From assembly GCA_013399305.1 (NCBI GenBank), contig VXAI01000067.1:3865286-3929285 (forward strand): a stretch of DNA of 64,000 nucleotides, in the 5' to 3' direction. The position numbers and the translations under genes are program-made. Shown here piece by piece: positions 15,001 to 27,200 of the stretch; position 1 is the first letter of the stretch, and each line of letters opens with the position of its first letter. The stretch comes from Rostratula benghalensis. Taxonomy: Eukaryota; Chordata; Aves; Charadriiformes; Rostratulidae. The notes under the pieces were generated by a model that saw nothing but the letters and a program-made list of their open reading frames with translations, ran no database searches and was not told the DNA's origin.

Positions 15001-18000
15001 GCACTCATTGAGGAATCATTGCCAGTTATTCACAACAGTGAACAAGAAAACAAACCCGTCCATTCCTTCAGTGTTTGCAGCTACAGACTAGATTTTGGAT
15101 TAATACAGTGAACAGAGGGATTAAATTGCCTAAACTGTTGGTCTTTTTCTTCCATGCCAGTGATAGTAGACCCTCAGCCGACACCTTCCTCCCTTAGCCA
15201 TCCCTGCATCCCAATCTTTGTGGCACACTGCTTTTACACACATACACCCTCGGCTGTTCCCAGCTACAGGATATTCTTTGGCAATACTAAGCAGACTGGC
15301 TTCACCACCATATGTTTGGGTACAGAAACATCACGTACAAATAACACACGTTGGGTAGTACAGTACCCTCACCCAAGGAAAATGACTGAAACCCCATTAG
15401 TCTATATGCTCAGACAGCTGACTAGGGAGGTTTTCCCGCCTCCGGCTCTAGCGTCTGGACAAAAAGCTATTAATAAATATGAAAGCTTTAATGAATCTAA
15501 AGGGAAATAAAACCAGGCAGATTAAGGCCCAGCATCCAGTGAAGACCAGGGCACTTTACAAACCCACCCAACCTGACACTAATCAGTCAGGCTGGACTCC
15601 CAAAGACGAGTTCTCCCCGTCTAGACTTCTAATCCGGCAATGGGAAAAGACATCTAATATTATTTCTGCCTCTTTCAGCGACACCGTAAGAACACATACA
15701 ACTGCCTCAGCAACTCGCATCCACAACACAAAAAGAGATACCCCTTTGCTGGATGTGTTCAAGTAGGGCAGACAGGAAAAAACCAATACAGACAGGCAGT
15801 GATGACCTTTATTTATTGTAACCAAACTGCAGTTAAATACCTGCATGTGATGCGGTAATGCAAATAAATACTTCCTGATTTGTTTTTAATCACAGCTAAA
15901 TAATTCTTCTATCTTCCCCTCCTCAGTCCCAACAAATGGACACTTCATACACAAAAAAACCCCCCAATAGCCCCCCTCCCCAAATCACACCAGAGTCCTA
16001 GCAAGTACATTTTGAAGTCTTCACTACATACATTGACTGTGTCTGCAATTTTAACCATCAGGACTTAACCTATTGTTTCACTTTAAGGGACTCCAAATGT
16101 TCGCAATTACTTGAGGTACTTTTGTCAAAAGTAGCTCAACTACATTTTAATTTAATGAACAGAATAAATTAAGTATGAGTTGAGATAATGAATAACTCAT
16201 TGTCCCGCTCGAGGCCTACATCACACACTATATTTATATTTCTCTGTACAGTGGAAGGGCAAGCACAGACTTGTTTGTGACCCTCCAGTCCAGTATTTCA
16301 GTAGCTGCTATATTTTGCTATACTACTATTTTCATTGAGAATACAATTTGAAGACTGAAACCCTTTTTTTAAAAAAAAAAACAAAACACCAAAACAAACG
16401 ACAAACAAAACCAATTGAAAACATCCATCCACTATGCACAATTGTAGGAGAAAGAGGTGGGAGGAAAACAATACAGATAAGTTCTGATCTAAATCCTTCG
16501 GGAAGGAAAGGAGGGATTGAAGGTGCCAACTTGCCAACACACACAGCTGGCACAGCAGGGAAAGAGGGGAGGAAGAGGAGGGAAGACAGAAAAGAGGAAG
16601 GTATGTTCTGCACACTACACCTAGTTAACAGCAGAGCACTGCCATTTTCACAAGCTGCCTTCCACTATCTCTCCCACTGTTTATCCATCACCAGCACCCA
16701 CTGAGCAGCACAGTGGATCCACGACCACAACTCCAGAAGGAGACTTTCAATGTTTCCTCCCAGTGCGGCATGTGCGACTTTCCTGCCAATGCTCCTCAAA
16801 ACCAACCACCCCATCTCCACGAAGATGCAAATTAACATTGAACTACAGCTTCAAATGACAACTGCTTTATCACAACACAGAATTTCTAGTAGGCACAGAC
16901 ACAAAATTTGAAGATATTAGAAGAACAGGTTTCCTTATAAAAGATAACCTTATCTTCAAATACTGCATTTCTACAGTGTAACCCACAGGCAATGGTTACT
17001 GCCTGGAAGCAGCAAGGAATTCCCAGCCAGGTGCAGAATATGGGTAGCCAGGAGGACCACTTGTGTGGAGGTGAGGAATGCTGGTGAAGGTACCAGGAGA
17101 CAGGGCTGTGAGGTGCTGGCAAAACCTCTGCTGGTCACAGGCTCATGGCACCCAGCGAGCCACCTACACCAGGCAAAACTCCGCATTCCTTTGTACCAAA
17201 CCTGTGCTCAGGCTACTCATCAGGTCTACCTGAATCAAACAAGCAGCCTTCATTTAAAAGGCTAACAAACGTGCTCTCTTTCCTCAAAAAGAAAACCCAT
17301 CATAAAAGCAGAGGTTTTACTTAGTAGCCATTTTGTCTTCAACTTGGACATGATACCTAATCTGAATGCAATGTAAACATGCTCTTGGAAGCTCATTTCC
17401 AAACAGCATGTTCATGGAAAGAGAAGAAAATATAAAAAAGGCCATCACTAAATAACGTAATAGATCAGGAGAGTGTGAAGATTTCATGATGTAAACAGAC
17501 AGGAAATTCTGCAGTTCATATTCCTTCTCTAGGTCACATTGCAGAGAACCAAAACAAAAGGTGGCAAGCGTGTATTAAGGACAATGAATTATTTATTGTC
17601 TAAATTAAAAAAAAAAATAATCAACCAACAACTAAATAAATGCAATTTCAGTATGCCATAAAAAAAAAAAGAATCAGAAGGTTAAATTATATTCAGATTC
17701 TCTTTCTTTTCCAGCTACATCAATTCAAACCATAAAATCTCACTATAGGATGAGGTAATATGCAAGCTAGGTCAGTATGTTTTTATTAGGATGAGGACAT
17801 GCATATAAATATATACAGTCCATATACATAAATGAAAACATTATGAGTAACCTATATTTACAACTCCCAACTTTCAGGATACTTTATCAGCCCCCTCAGC
17901 CAAAAGCAGCTTTTACAAACATACACAAAATACAAATGCTGCAGGTGACAGCCTCTTGCAGACATTTGTTTTTTAAAAAAAAAAACAATCAGAATATTTT

Positions 18001-18110
18001 ATTTGCAGGGCAAGCTAAGCTCAAATTTATCTATTTTCCCCAAACGCATATGAAATATATACTGTTAAGTAAAAGGCTGGTGGTTCACTATGAATTTTGA
18101 CTTAAATTTT
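3081..18110. other. RFX7 intron 1, proximal part, no exon recognised
   Basis: About 15 kb of mostly AT-rich sequence between the GC-rich duplication and the RFX7 CpG island. I looked for the RFX7 segment that should follow exon 1 (human residues just after the SIC motif, and the winged-helix domain) on the minus strand and did not find it, so intron 1 probably runs past the left edge. Open frames of 60-190 codons, for example the minus-strand frame at 10801-11385, have no recognisable domain. Only simple A- or T-rich tracts stand out. Confidence 0.5.
4818..4868. repeat. A-rich simple repeat
   Basis: A run of A with interspersed single G, of the form A(n)G repeated. It could be a simple repeat or the poly(A) tail of a decayed retroelement. 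No element body is recognisable next to it. Confidence 0.8.
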
Positions 18111-18113
18111 TAA

Positions 18114-18140
18114 TTTTTTTTTTTTTTTTTTGGGGGGGGG
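18114..18140. repeat. Homopolymer T run followed by G run
   Basis: About 18 T residues are directly followed by 9 G residues at the left edge of the RFX7 CpG island. Homopolymer lengths of this kind are often wrong in assemblies. Confidence 0.8.
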
Positions 18141-18154
18141 AAAGGAGGAGGGAG

Positions 18155-18970
18155 GGAGGAACACCACAACTGGATTCCTATACAGGAACTCGCGGACCAT
18201 CATCGCAAGTTTCAGCCAAAATCGCATTTTGGAGACGGAGAGGAGTAGAGGTTTACAGGGGGGGCTAGGAAATCGCGCCCCAACCGCAGCGCTCCGCATT
18301 CCGCGCTGCGCCAACGCTCCGCGCCTTAGCAAAAACAGGCATAAAAAACAGAGGGCCGCGTAAGATGCCGACTAATTAAAATGCCTTCAGCAGGTGAGAC
18401 CGGACCCATCCGTAACCACCATAATCGCCGCGCACCAGCGGGCCCGCACTAGCTACCTCCCCCCCAAACCCACCCACCTCCCGGCACACCTGCCCACCGC
18501 CACGCGTTTTCCGCGCAGTCCCACGAGCGGCTCCGCGTTTCCCGGCACAAAGGGGCCGCGCCCGCGCACCGCCCTCCCTCCGCCATCCCCGGGGCACGAC
18601 CGGGCCCAGCCCTTACCAGATAGAGCTGCGGATCTTGTGCTGCAGCGCGCTGGCCTCGCCGCCCTGCAGCCCCGGCACCAGGGCCGGCAGGGCCCCGCCG
18701 GGAGCCGGGGTGCCAGCCAGCCGCCGCGGCGGCTGCCCCTCCGCCTGCTGCTCCTCGGCCATGGGGGACGCTGGCCGCCACTAGGCCTCTGCCGCAGCCC
18801 TCGAGTGAATCGCCTTCCCCCGCTGCCCGGGGGACATCACGGGCGGGGAGAAGCCCAGCCACCTCCCGCCGCTACGCCGCAGGATGGCCGGCCCGGCCCG
18901 CGGCACAGCGCATGGCGACCGCGCAGGGCCGCTCCGCGCTTCCCCCCCTCCCCGCCTCGCAGCACCTGGC
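18155..18970. promoter_or_regulatory. CpG island over the RFX7 5' end
   Basis: Base composition changes abruptly from AT-rich intron to GC-rich, CpG-dense sequence with many CGCG and GCGC words. The island contains RFX7 coding exon 1 and continues to the edge of the N gap at 18971. The sequence upstream of the RFX7 start codon (18763-18970) is therefore 5' UTR and/or core promoter. I see no TATA box; a TATA-less CpG promoter is usual for a broadly expressed regulator. The transcription start cannot be placed from sequence, and it may lie inside the gap. Confidence 0.8.
18617..18762 (-). CDS. RFX7: RFX7 coding exon 1 (regulatory factor X7, N-terminus, partial)
   Basis: RFX7 is a nuclear winged-helix transcription factor of the RFX family that binds X-box DNA. 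Only its N-terminal exon is here. Reading the minus strand from the ATG at 18762-18760 gives 48 codons plus two bases (TG), then a consensus GTAAGG donor at 18616-18611. The peptide begins MAEEQQ, passes through a short P/R/A/G-rich stretch, and ends in a segment containing [17 protein letters not shown] and RSSI. From memory this matches the human RFX7 start (MAEEQQ..., then ALPALVPGL and [12 protein letters not shown]); the split TG would complete the conserved Cys in exon 2. The Q/P-rich linker appears shorter than the human one. The DNA-binding domain and the rest of the protein lie off the left side of the window. The start is supported by conservation of the first residues and a CCCCC-ATGG context. 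The neighbouring gene TEX9 is divergent, 26.7 kb away. Confidence 0.93.
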
Positions 18971-19216
18971 NNNNNNNNNNNNNNNNNNNNNNNNNNNNNN
19001 NNNNNNNNNNNNNNNNNNNNNNNNNNNNNNNNNNNNNNNNNNNNNNNNNNNNNNNNNNNNNNNNNNNNNNNNNNNNNNNNNNNNNNNNNNNNNNNNNNNN
19101 NNNNNNNNNNNNNNNNNNNNNNNNNNNNNNNNNNNNNNNNNNNNNNNNNNNNNNNNNNNNNNNNNNNNNNNNNNNNNNNNNNNNNNNNNNNNNNNNNNNN
19201 NNNNNNNNNNNNNNNN
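18971..19216. other. Assembly gap (246 N)
   Basis: An uninterrupted run of N. It breaks the RFX7 CpG island about 210 bp upstream of the RFX7 start codon. All open frames that cross it are artefacts. Confidence 0.99.
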
Positions 19217-19238
19217 GAAAATAACACCTCAGCGCGTG

Positions 19239-19285
19239 TATTTATATATATTTATGTATGTATATATATATATATAAATACACAT
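19239..19285. repeat. TA-rich microsatellite beside the assembly gap
   Basis: Alternating TA with TATG and TTTATA interruptions, starting about 20 bp after the last N. Confidence 0.85.
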
Positions 19286-19431
19286 AGATGTGGATGATTG
19301 ATACGGGGTGCAGTGAGCACGCCGTCAGAGACACACGAAGCCCGTTCCTGCGGCAGTGTGTCATCAGCATCTGCACCACTGCCTCTTGGGGTGCCCCAGC
19401 CCTGCTGCCAGCTGAAAATGCTCGTTTATTT

Positions 19432-19453
19432 AAAAAAAAAAAAAAAAAAAAAA
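19432..19453. repeat. A homopolymer (about 22 A)
   Basis: Uninterrupted A run. Its length is probably unreliable and polymorphic. Confidence 0.9.
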
Positions 19454-20770
19454 GTTTTAATTAAATCCTGCACTACTCACACCTCCCTGAGGAAGCCAGC
19501 CATTCCTCAGGAGGCCTATTTCTCAGAGCCATTCCTTGCCCTCAGCTGCCTCCTGTGTCCTCAGGACATAAACCATGGCACGATGAGTCCCCTAGGCCTT
19601 TACCCCCAGCTTCCTGCTCAAGCTGCCCCCCTTTTCCCAATCACTCAAAAGCTGGATGGAAAGTTCACTATTTTCATGCTCGGGCAGCCCGTGGCAGGGG
19701 GACAGATGCCCAGGTACCCTTTCTGATAGTGGTACACAAAAAGAAAGGCATGATCATAGAAAACATGGGCCTAAAGACAACTAATGATGTAAATTCACAC
19801 ATGGAGACAGAGCATTGCTAAATTTAGGCTATGAGTATCTGTAAATTACTATATCACCAACCAAAGTGAGACTTTTCAAAAATAAATCTTCACTTACATT
19901 TTCCACTGTTCTGAAATCAGAACATTTATGGCTATGAAAATGATGGTGATTTTCTTCTTGTAAAAAAACAGAGCCACAAAAAATAAGCTCTCATTCCTGC
20001 CTATTATTAAAAGCACTTTTTTTAAAAATTTAATTGGAAATTTCTGAGGGGCATCTGAAAAAAGAAGAGAAAAATACAAGTAAAAACTGTAATGAGAAAA
20101 GTAATCAATTTAAAATCCCTAACAGCTATGCTTATTGCAGGAAAACTACATCAATATGCAAGTGAACTGGCACAGAAAGGCAAAGGTGGTGTTTTCTAGT
20201 TTTGCAGCAATTTCCACTTCATACCAATTGTATAGGCACCGCCATCTCTGCTGAGATCTCTGGTTGGATCTTGTGAAATCTGACAGGCCAGAGCTTAACC
20301 CACAGGGATCTCAGCCCCAAAAACATTCCTGCCAGTGTGTATCTACCAGTCCCTGATGGAAATCAATAGGCCTACACATCAGAATAAAGTTCAAGAGATA
20401 GTCTTTCTGTCTAAACCAGCTGTTGGAAGACAAGTTTATTATTTAGTTCCTCATGAATTCAGTTCTCAGCCATGTGAAATTGTAATAACACTTATTTACA
20501 GCTGTGTGGGCATCATATGACCCCCAAAATAAATTACTCGCCTCTCCCCTGCAAAATCTGCTGCACCAGGCACAGGCTGCCCACCCCAGGGCTGCCACCA
20601 CTGGTATGTAATCACACTGCATGTTTTAGGGCAAAATGTGATTAAATTGGCATAGAGATTAAATAAGTGGTCTAGATCCACCTAGTTGTATTTTTGTGGT
20701 GTAAGTGGTCAGTGAACATCAAAAGCTATATCTATACTCCCGTATCTCACTATCAAGTTACCTCCTTTTT

Positions 20771-20789
20771 AAAAAAAAAAAAAAAAAAA
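20771..20789. repeat. A homopolymer (19 A)
   Basis: Uninterrupted A run following a CCTTTTT stretch. No attached element is recognised. Confidence 0.9.
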
Positions 20790-20936
20790 GTGGTGGTTTT
20801 TTTCCTGCCCTTGTTCAGTGTGAGGCCTTTGAACTGTTGACCAGTTTCTGTTACTGGATTTGAGTAGCAGGCCCAAAATGAGATCGCAGAGGCCCAAAAT
20901 AGGATCAGGATCCAATTTAGTAAGAAGCATCTATCG

Positions 20937-21105
20937 TAGAATCACAGAGTGGCTTATTTGGGAAGGAACCTTAAAGGTCATTGAGTTCCAACCCCCCCTG
21001 CCCTGGGCAGGGACACCTCCCACAAACCAGGTTGCTCAAAGCCCCATCCAGCCTGGCCTTGGAAAAGATTTCTTCCTTAGGCCTAGCAGTAAAGAGGAAT
21101 CTAAC
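20937..21105 (-). mobile_element. CR1 LINE 3' fragment, minus orientation, internally deleted
   Basis: It starts with TAGAATCACAGAGTGGCTT and continues through GGGAAGGAACCTTAAAGGTC, then the AACCCCCCTGCC and GTTGCTCAAAGCCCCATCC motifs. This is the reverse complement of the CR1 3' end. After GCCTGGCCTTGG it jumps to an AAGATTTCTTCCTTA motif that lies further inside CR1, so an internal segment seems to be missing. The right boundary is approximate. Confidence 0.85.
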
Positions 21106-22673
21106 ATTTTTTCCCAGCATGATACCTAAAAATGCTGGGGCTCTGTTGTGTGTAGTTGGAGCAGGGGCCCACACTCTGCTCCCCAAGAGCCTTTTAATAT
21201 GAATTCTCTCTGTAATTCTCGCCCAGTAATTCTCCCTGGATGCTTTTTTCACCTTCCCTCAGCATGACCAAGTGCAGGGCTTGGTGTGGGTTTGTTACCT
21301 GCTTGTTTTAACACCTAGCCAGGTGTTTTTCCCTTTATTCAGTAGGTAGCCCCATAAACAGAGTGACTCCTACACAACCAGCTGAACTCAGCTTGTGTTT
21401 TTGCACAGTCTCTGCACCCGTGCAAAATGGGTGAAAGAAAAAATGGCAGCATCTTATACCCAGTTTTACATGATTATATACAACTACAGTAAAGGACAAA
21501 TAGATTCAGTATAACTGTGTACACAAAGAGCTTGTGCTGTCAGAATTAGCTTGAAGTCACTGAGAGGAATTATTTATCAGCTACAAGACAAACCTGAACT
21601 GAGAAGGACTGATGGGAGACCTCCAGGGAATATTGACCCAGGACCACTATGGTGACCATCTGCTGGAATCTTGCACCTAATGGCTCTGAATACCTTCATG
21701 TAACATGGAGATGGAGTTCCTGGCCAGCACTGTGTAAAAAACACACAAAAAATAATACACACGAGTTAGAAGTCCTCTTGCTGTAAACAAAGGCATGTGT
21801 GAGAGTTTAAACATATCAGGAACCTGACCAGTCTTTGCAGGACTGGGATCTTTCCTGTTCTTTCCCATTTTCCACATCCATTTTCACAGCAGAGTACAGC
21901 AGCTGAGCTCAGAGCAGTTGGGATGGGGCAGCCTTTCCTTTTCTCCACTTCTGCCAACAGATTTTGCTGCTCTAGAAACCGACGTAGCTGTATTAGCGCT
22001 AAGGGGAGGGCACTTCTCCCACTCCCCCATCACTAGAAAGGGATCCACCACCTCTTGTCTAGCACAGGGCCAGGGACTAACCTGAAGTAGGAACCAGATG
22101 AATAATGAAATCTTGTTAACTTTATCCTCAAGACAAACATAAAACATATTCTGTGAGGATAATTGACTTTAAAGGCTTGCTAAAAAAAGACACTTTCCAA
22201 AAGCTTTAAATGCTGGTTCAGTGAACTCAGTTTTGAAGCCTTTCTGCAGCTTTCCCTCCCAAGGGATGTCTGTCTCCATGTATCCTGAGCTATGCCCAAG
22301 ACATCTCCCTCTGCTTCTCTTTGGTTTGTTACCTACATTCATGTGTAGCACCGGTAAAATGAAAATGCAGTAACTAGTAATTTACTTAACCAATTTTAAT
22401 GGATATGGCTTTTATGGTTTCAATTATTTACAAAACAATAGCCAGTTTACCTAGAAAACCTTCAATCTCATATCACAGCAACTGGCAGGAGAAACCAGGC
22501 TGCGTTCATACCTGGCAATGAAAAGGGGGCTACTTTAATTATAATAAAAGCCTGCTTGACCATGAGTTTTGCCAAGATTTTCTGGATGGGCAGAATCACA
22601 ACCTGGCAAATAATGGGACACATTAAAAAAAAACAAACCCAAACATACTAGGGAAGACTAAGGTAGAATCATA
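21106..22673. other. Intergenic, nothing recognised
   Basis: No repeat end, RNA gene or domain-bearing open frame was seen between the two minus-orientation CR1 copies. Confidence 0.45.
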
Positions 22674-23020
22674 GAATTATTCATGTTGGAAGAGACCCTT
22701 GGGATCATCAGGTCCAACCATCAATCCCACTCTGCAAAGTCCTCCCCTACACCATATCCTCTAACACCACATCTAAATGACTTAAACACATTCAGGGATG
22801 GGGACTCAACCACCTCCCTGGGCAGCCTGTTTCAGTGCCTGACCACTCTTTCTGTGAAATTTTTTTCCTAATGTCCAATCTAAACCTACCCTGTTGCAGC
22901 TTGAAGCCATTCCCTCTTGTTCGATCGCTAATTACCTGTGAGAAGAAACCAGCACCAACCTCTTTACAATGTCCTTTCAAGTAGTTGTAGACAGTGTAGG
23001 CCCAGGTTCTTCTCCAGCAA
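22674..23020 (-). mobile_element. CR1 LINE 3' fragment, minus orientation
   Basis: It begins TAGAATCATAGAATTATTCA (inverted ATTCTRTG tail), then TTGGAAGAGACCCTTGGGAT and ATCAGGTCCAACCATCAATC. Further in come CTCAACCACCTCCCTGGGCA and the TTTCCTAATGTCCAATCTAA stretch, ending near GTAGTTGTAGACAGT and CTTCTCCAGC. This is a fairly complete copy of the CR1 terminal 350 bp. Open frames on both strands here are CR1 remnants. Confidence 0.93.
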
Positions 23021-24077
23021 AGAAAGAGTATTAGCCACCACTCTGACTAGTTATGAAAACAGTTTTCCTGGCAACCACTGCTCCCATTCTCTCCTTTGCC
23101 ATCCATTCAGTGATTTATATCCCTGCGATGCAGTTTTAAGGCACTAATGAAATGGATATGCAGCCCTTACTCTGTGCAGATGTGGATGGTCATCACGCAC
23201 ATGGACAGCGATGGCCCAGGCTCCCACAAGCCTGGTTCATCAGATGAGGAGTATGGCATTTTGCTGGGCTAATACACAGATAGTTTGAAACTTTTCATTT
23301 CTGTAGACTGCCTCCTCTGTACAGTACAACAAATCTTTGTACCAATATAATGTCAAATGGGTTTGGCTGCCAAGCTTGAAAAGTTTATGAGCATGGTGTG
23401 CATACATACTGCATGCTTGTCTTCAAACTGGAAGAAGTGAATAAGGAAGAAAAAGACTCAAGCTACCTAAGAATACTACTTAGAAGAGGACAGTGTGTGA
23501 TGAAAGTGGTGATTCAGACTGTCTTGTACAAGGTTGATGAACAGGAAGGAAGAAATACCAAAGTTTGATACTTGACTGAATGAGGTTTTAAACCAAGACA
23601 TCCTTCCATTTCAGTGCTGCAGGTAGAAGTCAGGGAAAAAACGTTTTCAGTCAGACCCCTGTGCAGGTGCCTGATCTTGTCAGCTCTCTTTTGTGCTGAC
23701 CCAGAGGCTCAGTTTTAGGGAGATTCTGACAGAAGCAAAGCAAAGAAGAGAGAAATATATGCAAATTTCACATAACAAAGCAATCAACACGTCAGTTTTT
23801 CCTTGATTTTTTTTTCTTTTGAGATCTAGCAGTAAACTGGAAAGGCACAAGCATTCAAAGCTAAACATTGCCTACCTGCAGAATGGTTTAAGGGAGGGGG
23901 CTTGCTGCAGATTGCAGGGACCTTGCCTGCTGCACAGAGTCATGACCCAGGAAAACCACACAGGGTAACACAGTGTCTCCAGGTATCTGCCAGCAGAGCA
24001 GAGAGAGCACCAAATCCACAAATGCAGAGCCATGTGGCACAAGAACCATGAATTTCAGCTACATTGGTCCAAGCTCT
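23021..24077. other. Intergenic, nothing recognised
   Basis: Unique-looking sequence between two CR1 copies. No gene or RNA signature was seen. Confidence 0.45.
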
Positions 24078-24243
24078 GAATCCCCAGAGAAGTGGTTGAA
24101 TCACCATCCCTGGAGGCATTTAACAGACAGGTAGACATGGTGTTCAGTGTCATGATTTGATGGTGGTTTTGGCAGTATTAGCTTAATGGTTGGACTCAAT
24201 GATCTTCCCTTCAAAGGTCCCTTCCAACCTAGATGATTCTATG
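24078..24243 (+). mobile_element. CR1 LINE 3' fragment, plus orientation
   Basis: It reads GGTTGAATCACCATCCCTGG, AGGCATTTAACAGACAGGTA, then TGGTTGGACTCAATGATCTT, AAAGGTCCCTTCCAACCTAG and GATTCTATG. This is the canonical sense-strand CR1 3' end terminating in one ATTCTATG unit. The 5' boundary is approximate, as expected for truncated insertion. Confidence 0.92.
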
Positions 24244-27200
24244 CCCTTAATTTTACTGCTGCCTGAAGGAATCCTGGAGGATTTCTAGGTCCTATGGTCT
24301 CCTGAGAAATTTGCTTGTGTTTTCTCCTGTATGCAAATTGGCAAGGCAGTGATCCAGCCATACACGTGTTGTGATTATGGAACTGCCCTTTGATTCTCCA
24401 CCTTGCAAACAGGTAGTGTCTTGAAAGATCAAATACCAGCCTGAAGACACATTAAAGATTTCTGTTCTCAGGAAGTTGCTCCCAGAAATAGGGGGAAACA
24501 AAAATACTACCTGCTCATTGTTCTCGTAGAGCAGGCAGGTGAACACATAAAACCGTACAATGCCTTGGCCTACCATCTTGTCTTCTCTCAGCTCTCTATC
24601 CCTGACAAGACAGGGTGTCCTGTCAAGGATCAGAGCAATTACATTTCATTGCTGCTGGTCTATGTCCATCTGTTTTTAACACTTCAGTTCTTGGTCAAAA
24701 CTCCAGCCCTCCCCCTCCTTGTCTTCTGGCTGGCAACTCCACCACTCCTTAGCACCATGCCAAGACACTCACCCATGAGGGCTTTGGGCCACGGGGCTGT
24801 TTTGTGGACTCTTCACAACCTTTCAGCCAGCAGCCACTGCCCCACCAGCCCCTCTGGCTGCTGAGGGCAGCGCTGCCTGAGCCAGGAGTGGTGCTATCCG
24901 TGCCTTGTCAGAACGCAGCAGGAAATGTCTGGCCTCTGCTCCACCACCATCTGCTGAAACCAGGCCTCCTCTGGCAGGAGTCCAACACAAACTAAATAGA
25001 GTTTCACAGCCAGATTTCAAACAACAAAATAACTGAGAAATATGGCTCACTGCTCCTGGTTTTCAAATTCAAAACATGAAAGACCCTAGAAGCAAAAATC
25101 TTTTGTGGATCCTAAGAATTTTTGGCTGCCAAATGGGCCCATTGCAGCTAACACTAGGGAGAAAATGCAGTGATGTAGCAATTTTAGTTAGCTACACATG
25201 ATTAGTTCAATTTATGCATTTGCTAATTTTTAAGATGATTTCTTATCCAAGATCAGTGATGGAGAAAAATTAAATTGGCAAACTGGAGAGTTCAGATTGC
25301 AATAGTTGTTTGAGAAACTGTAAAGAGATAGACGAATCCTGAATCTTGCTACTGTACGATATTTTTCATGGTATAGGAGAGAGAGAAGGACTCAATGAAG
25401 TGTGAACCATTTTTTAAAAGAACAGATTGCCATGTCTTTTAAAATAGGTCAGGTTTTTGGCCTAGTTTCCTTTAGAGTGTCCCTTAAAGCAATGGGGTTT
25501 GAATATCCAAGATAGGGCCATTGCTTTTTTTTGTTTTAGCCACACCTACGTGTGGGTCCAGTTTGAAGGTAGAAATGTTCCAGCACAAGGCTACAATGGC
25601 AGAGACCACATGTCTCAAGCAGTATTTCTGAACAAGTTTCACTTAACAGTAAAATCTCAGCAGTGGCCACATTTCACCCTTATGTGTAATGTTATTCTGT
25701 AACAAGTGATTAAGAAAAAACAAACTATAAAAAAAAAAGGTAGTAGCCAGTGAAGCCAACACCCACAGACCCAAATCTGATCAAATTTGTCCTTCCAACT
25801 CTCCAAATGTCAGGACAGTTAATGCTATTGTTTTCTTTCAGCCTTTAAATTGATTATATCAATTTAATAACTTGATTTAAGTAGAAAGTAGAATTACAAT
25901 ATTAACATTTAAATTAAAGATATACAAGATAGTACTTATGAGAACAAACCAAGGCCACCTATGTTGAAAGGAGAACAGTCAGCTGCCAAAGCAAAAACAA
26001 TCTGTATGCATATATTTAGATTCTAAAAAAAAGATGTTCAAGATAGTTAAAGAGGGAGGAAATACTGTATGCAATATTAATTAATATAGAATAAATACCA
26101 TCTGTCTTCTATGAATGGAGCAGTCTGATACATATATTTATGGATGCATCTTTGCTCTATGAACATAACAGGTATAATACACATATATTTATGATGTTAC
26201 ATAAACCTAATTATTGAACGTAATACACATACCAGTAATTGTGGTTGGCCTTAGCACAGCTATGTGGAGTGAGGCAGGACATAAGTAGGATTTCTTCCAT
26301 CCCAGAGCCCTGGAAAAAGGCCAGATACAAATCTAAAGTGGTCGTACTTGGGGAATACAAGGACAACATTTGTCACTCTACCTGCTCTCCCCTGAGGCTG
26401 AGGTGGGAGCCCAGCACATCCTTATTAAGATGCAGGTTCTTTTTCCCACTAAGCTGATCTATCATAAAGGATAGTGCCTTTCAGGCATAACCCTTATAAA
26501 ACATACCTTGTTGTGGTGAAACTCTGAATTGACCTAATGCGCAGGCAGTAATAAACATTAGTTTGCTCACAGTGTTGTACAGCAATAAACATACTGAAGA
26601 GCTTGTCAGTGCATGCTTCAGGAAAGAAGTACAATCTGAAACAATAAGTTCTATGCGTATACCTGGAATACAAATCTTTTGCAGGCTGTGGACTTCATTA
26701 TGGAAACTGTTCATGATTCCAGTTAAGCTGTGAGTGAAGGCAACGCAAAGGCTTGTCTGGTATTCAACCCACTGTAACGTGCAAAGGTAAATCAGCCTTT
26801 AATAATAATACCTTTCTTTTTAATGATTAACATTATTTTGCACTGAGATTTGTAATTGTAACCACCTGGAACCTTTGTTATGTACCTCATCCTGCTCTGG
26901 ATCCTGTGATAAAGAACCAGTGTGAGATGTTACACACACGCTTTTGTGTACACTGTGATATAAAAAGGCTCAGGAAGGAGAAAGAGGATCTTTTTTTTTG
27001 CAGAATATCACAAAGTGCAGGAAAAGTCATCTAGAGAGCTCCCGAGGATACTGATTTGTGTTCTTTTTCACATATTACTCCCACTACTTCCTCCGAGACA
27101 AGAATATTATGCACACAGATCCGGTTTGAGTTTTCACACTGGCAGTTCCTCCCAGTACTGCTCATATATCAAACTTGCTTTCACTTCATAATAGGTCACA

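Larger units (their letters stand above)
19217..20936. other. Intergenic, upstream of RFX7; simple repeats only
   Basis: The sequence returns to ordinary AT-rich composition straight after the gap. It contains a TA/TATG tract, two long A homopolymers (19432-19453 and 20771-20789) and no recognisable gene. The plus-strand open frame at 19298-19726 has no domain. Confidence 0.5.

Noticed and set aside
1..18616. Further RFX7 exons within the left part of the window
   Set aside because: I looked on the minus strand for the segment after the SIC motif and for winged-helix residues and saw none. A tBLASTn of RFX7 against this interval would be decisive.
18394..19297. Long open frames in the RFX7 CpG island that run through the gap (276, 148, 137 and 121 codons)
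   Set aside because: They are open because of GC-rich composition and because N codons contain no stops. The real coding frame here is the minus-strand RFX7 exon 1.
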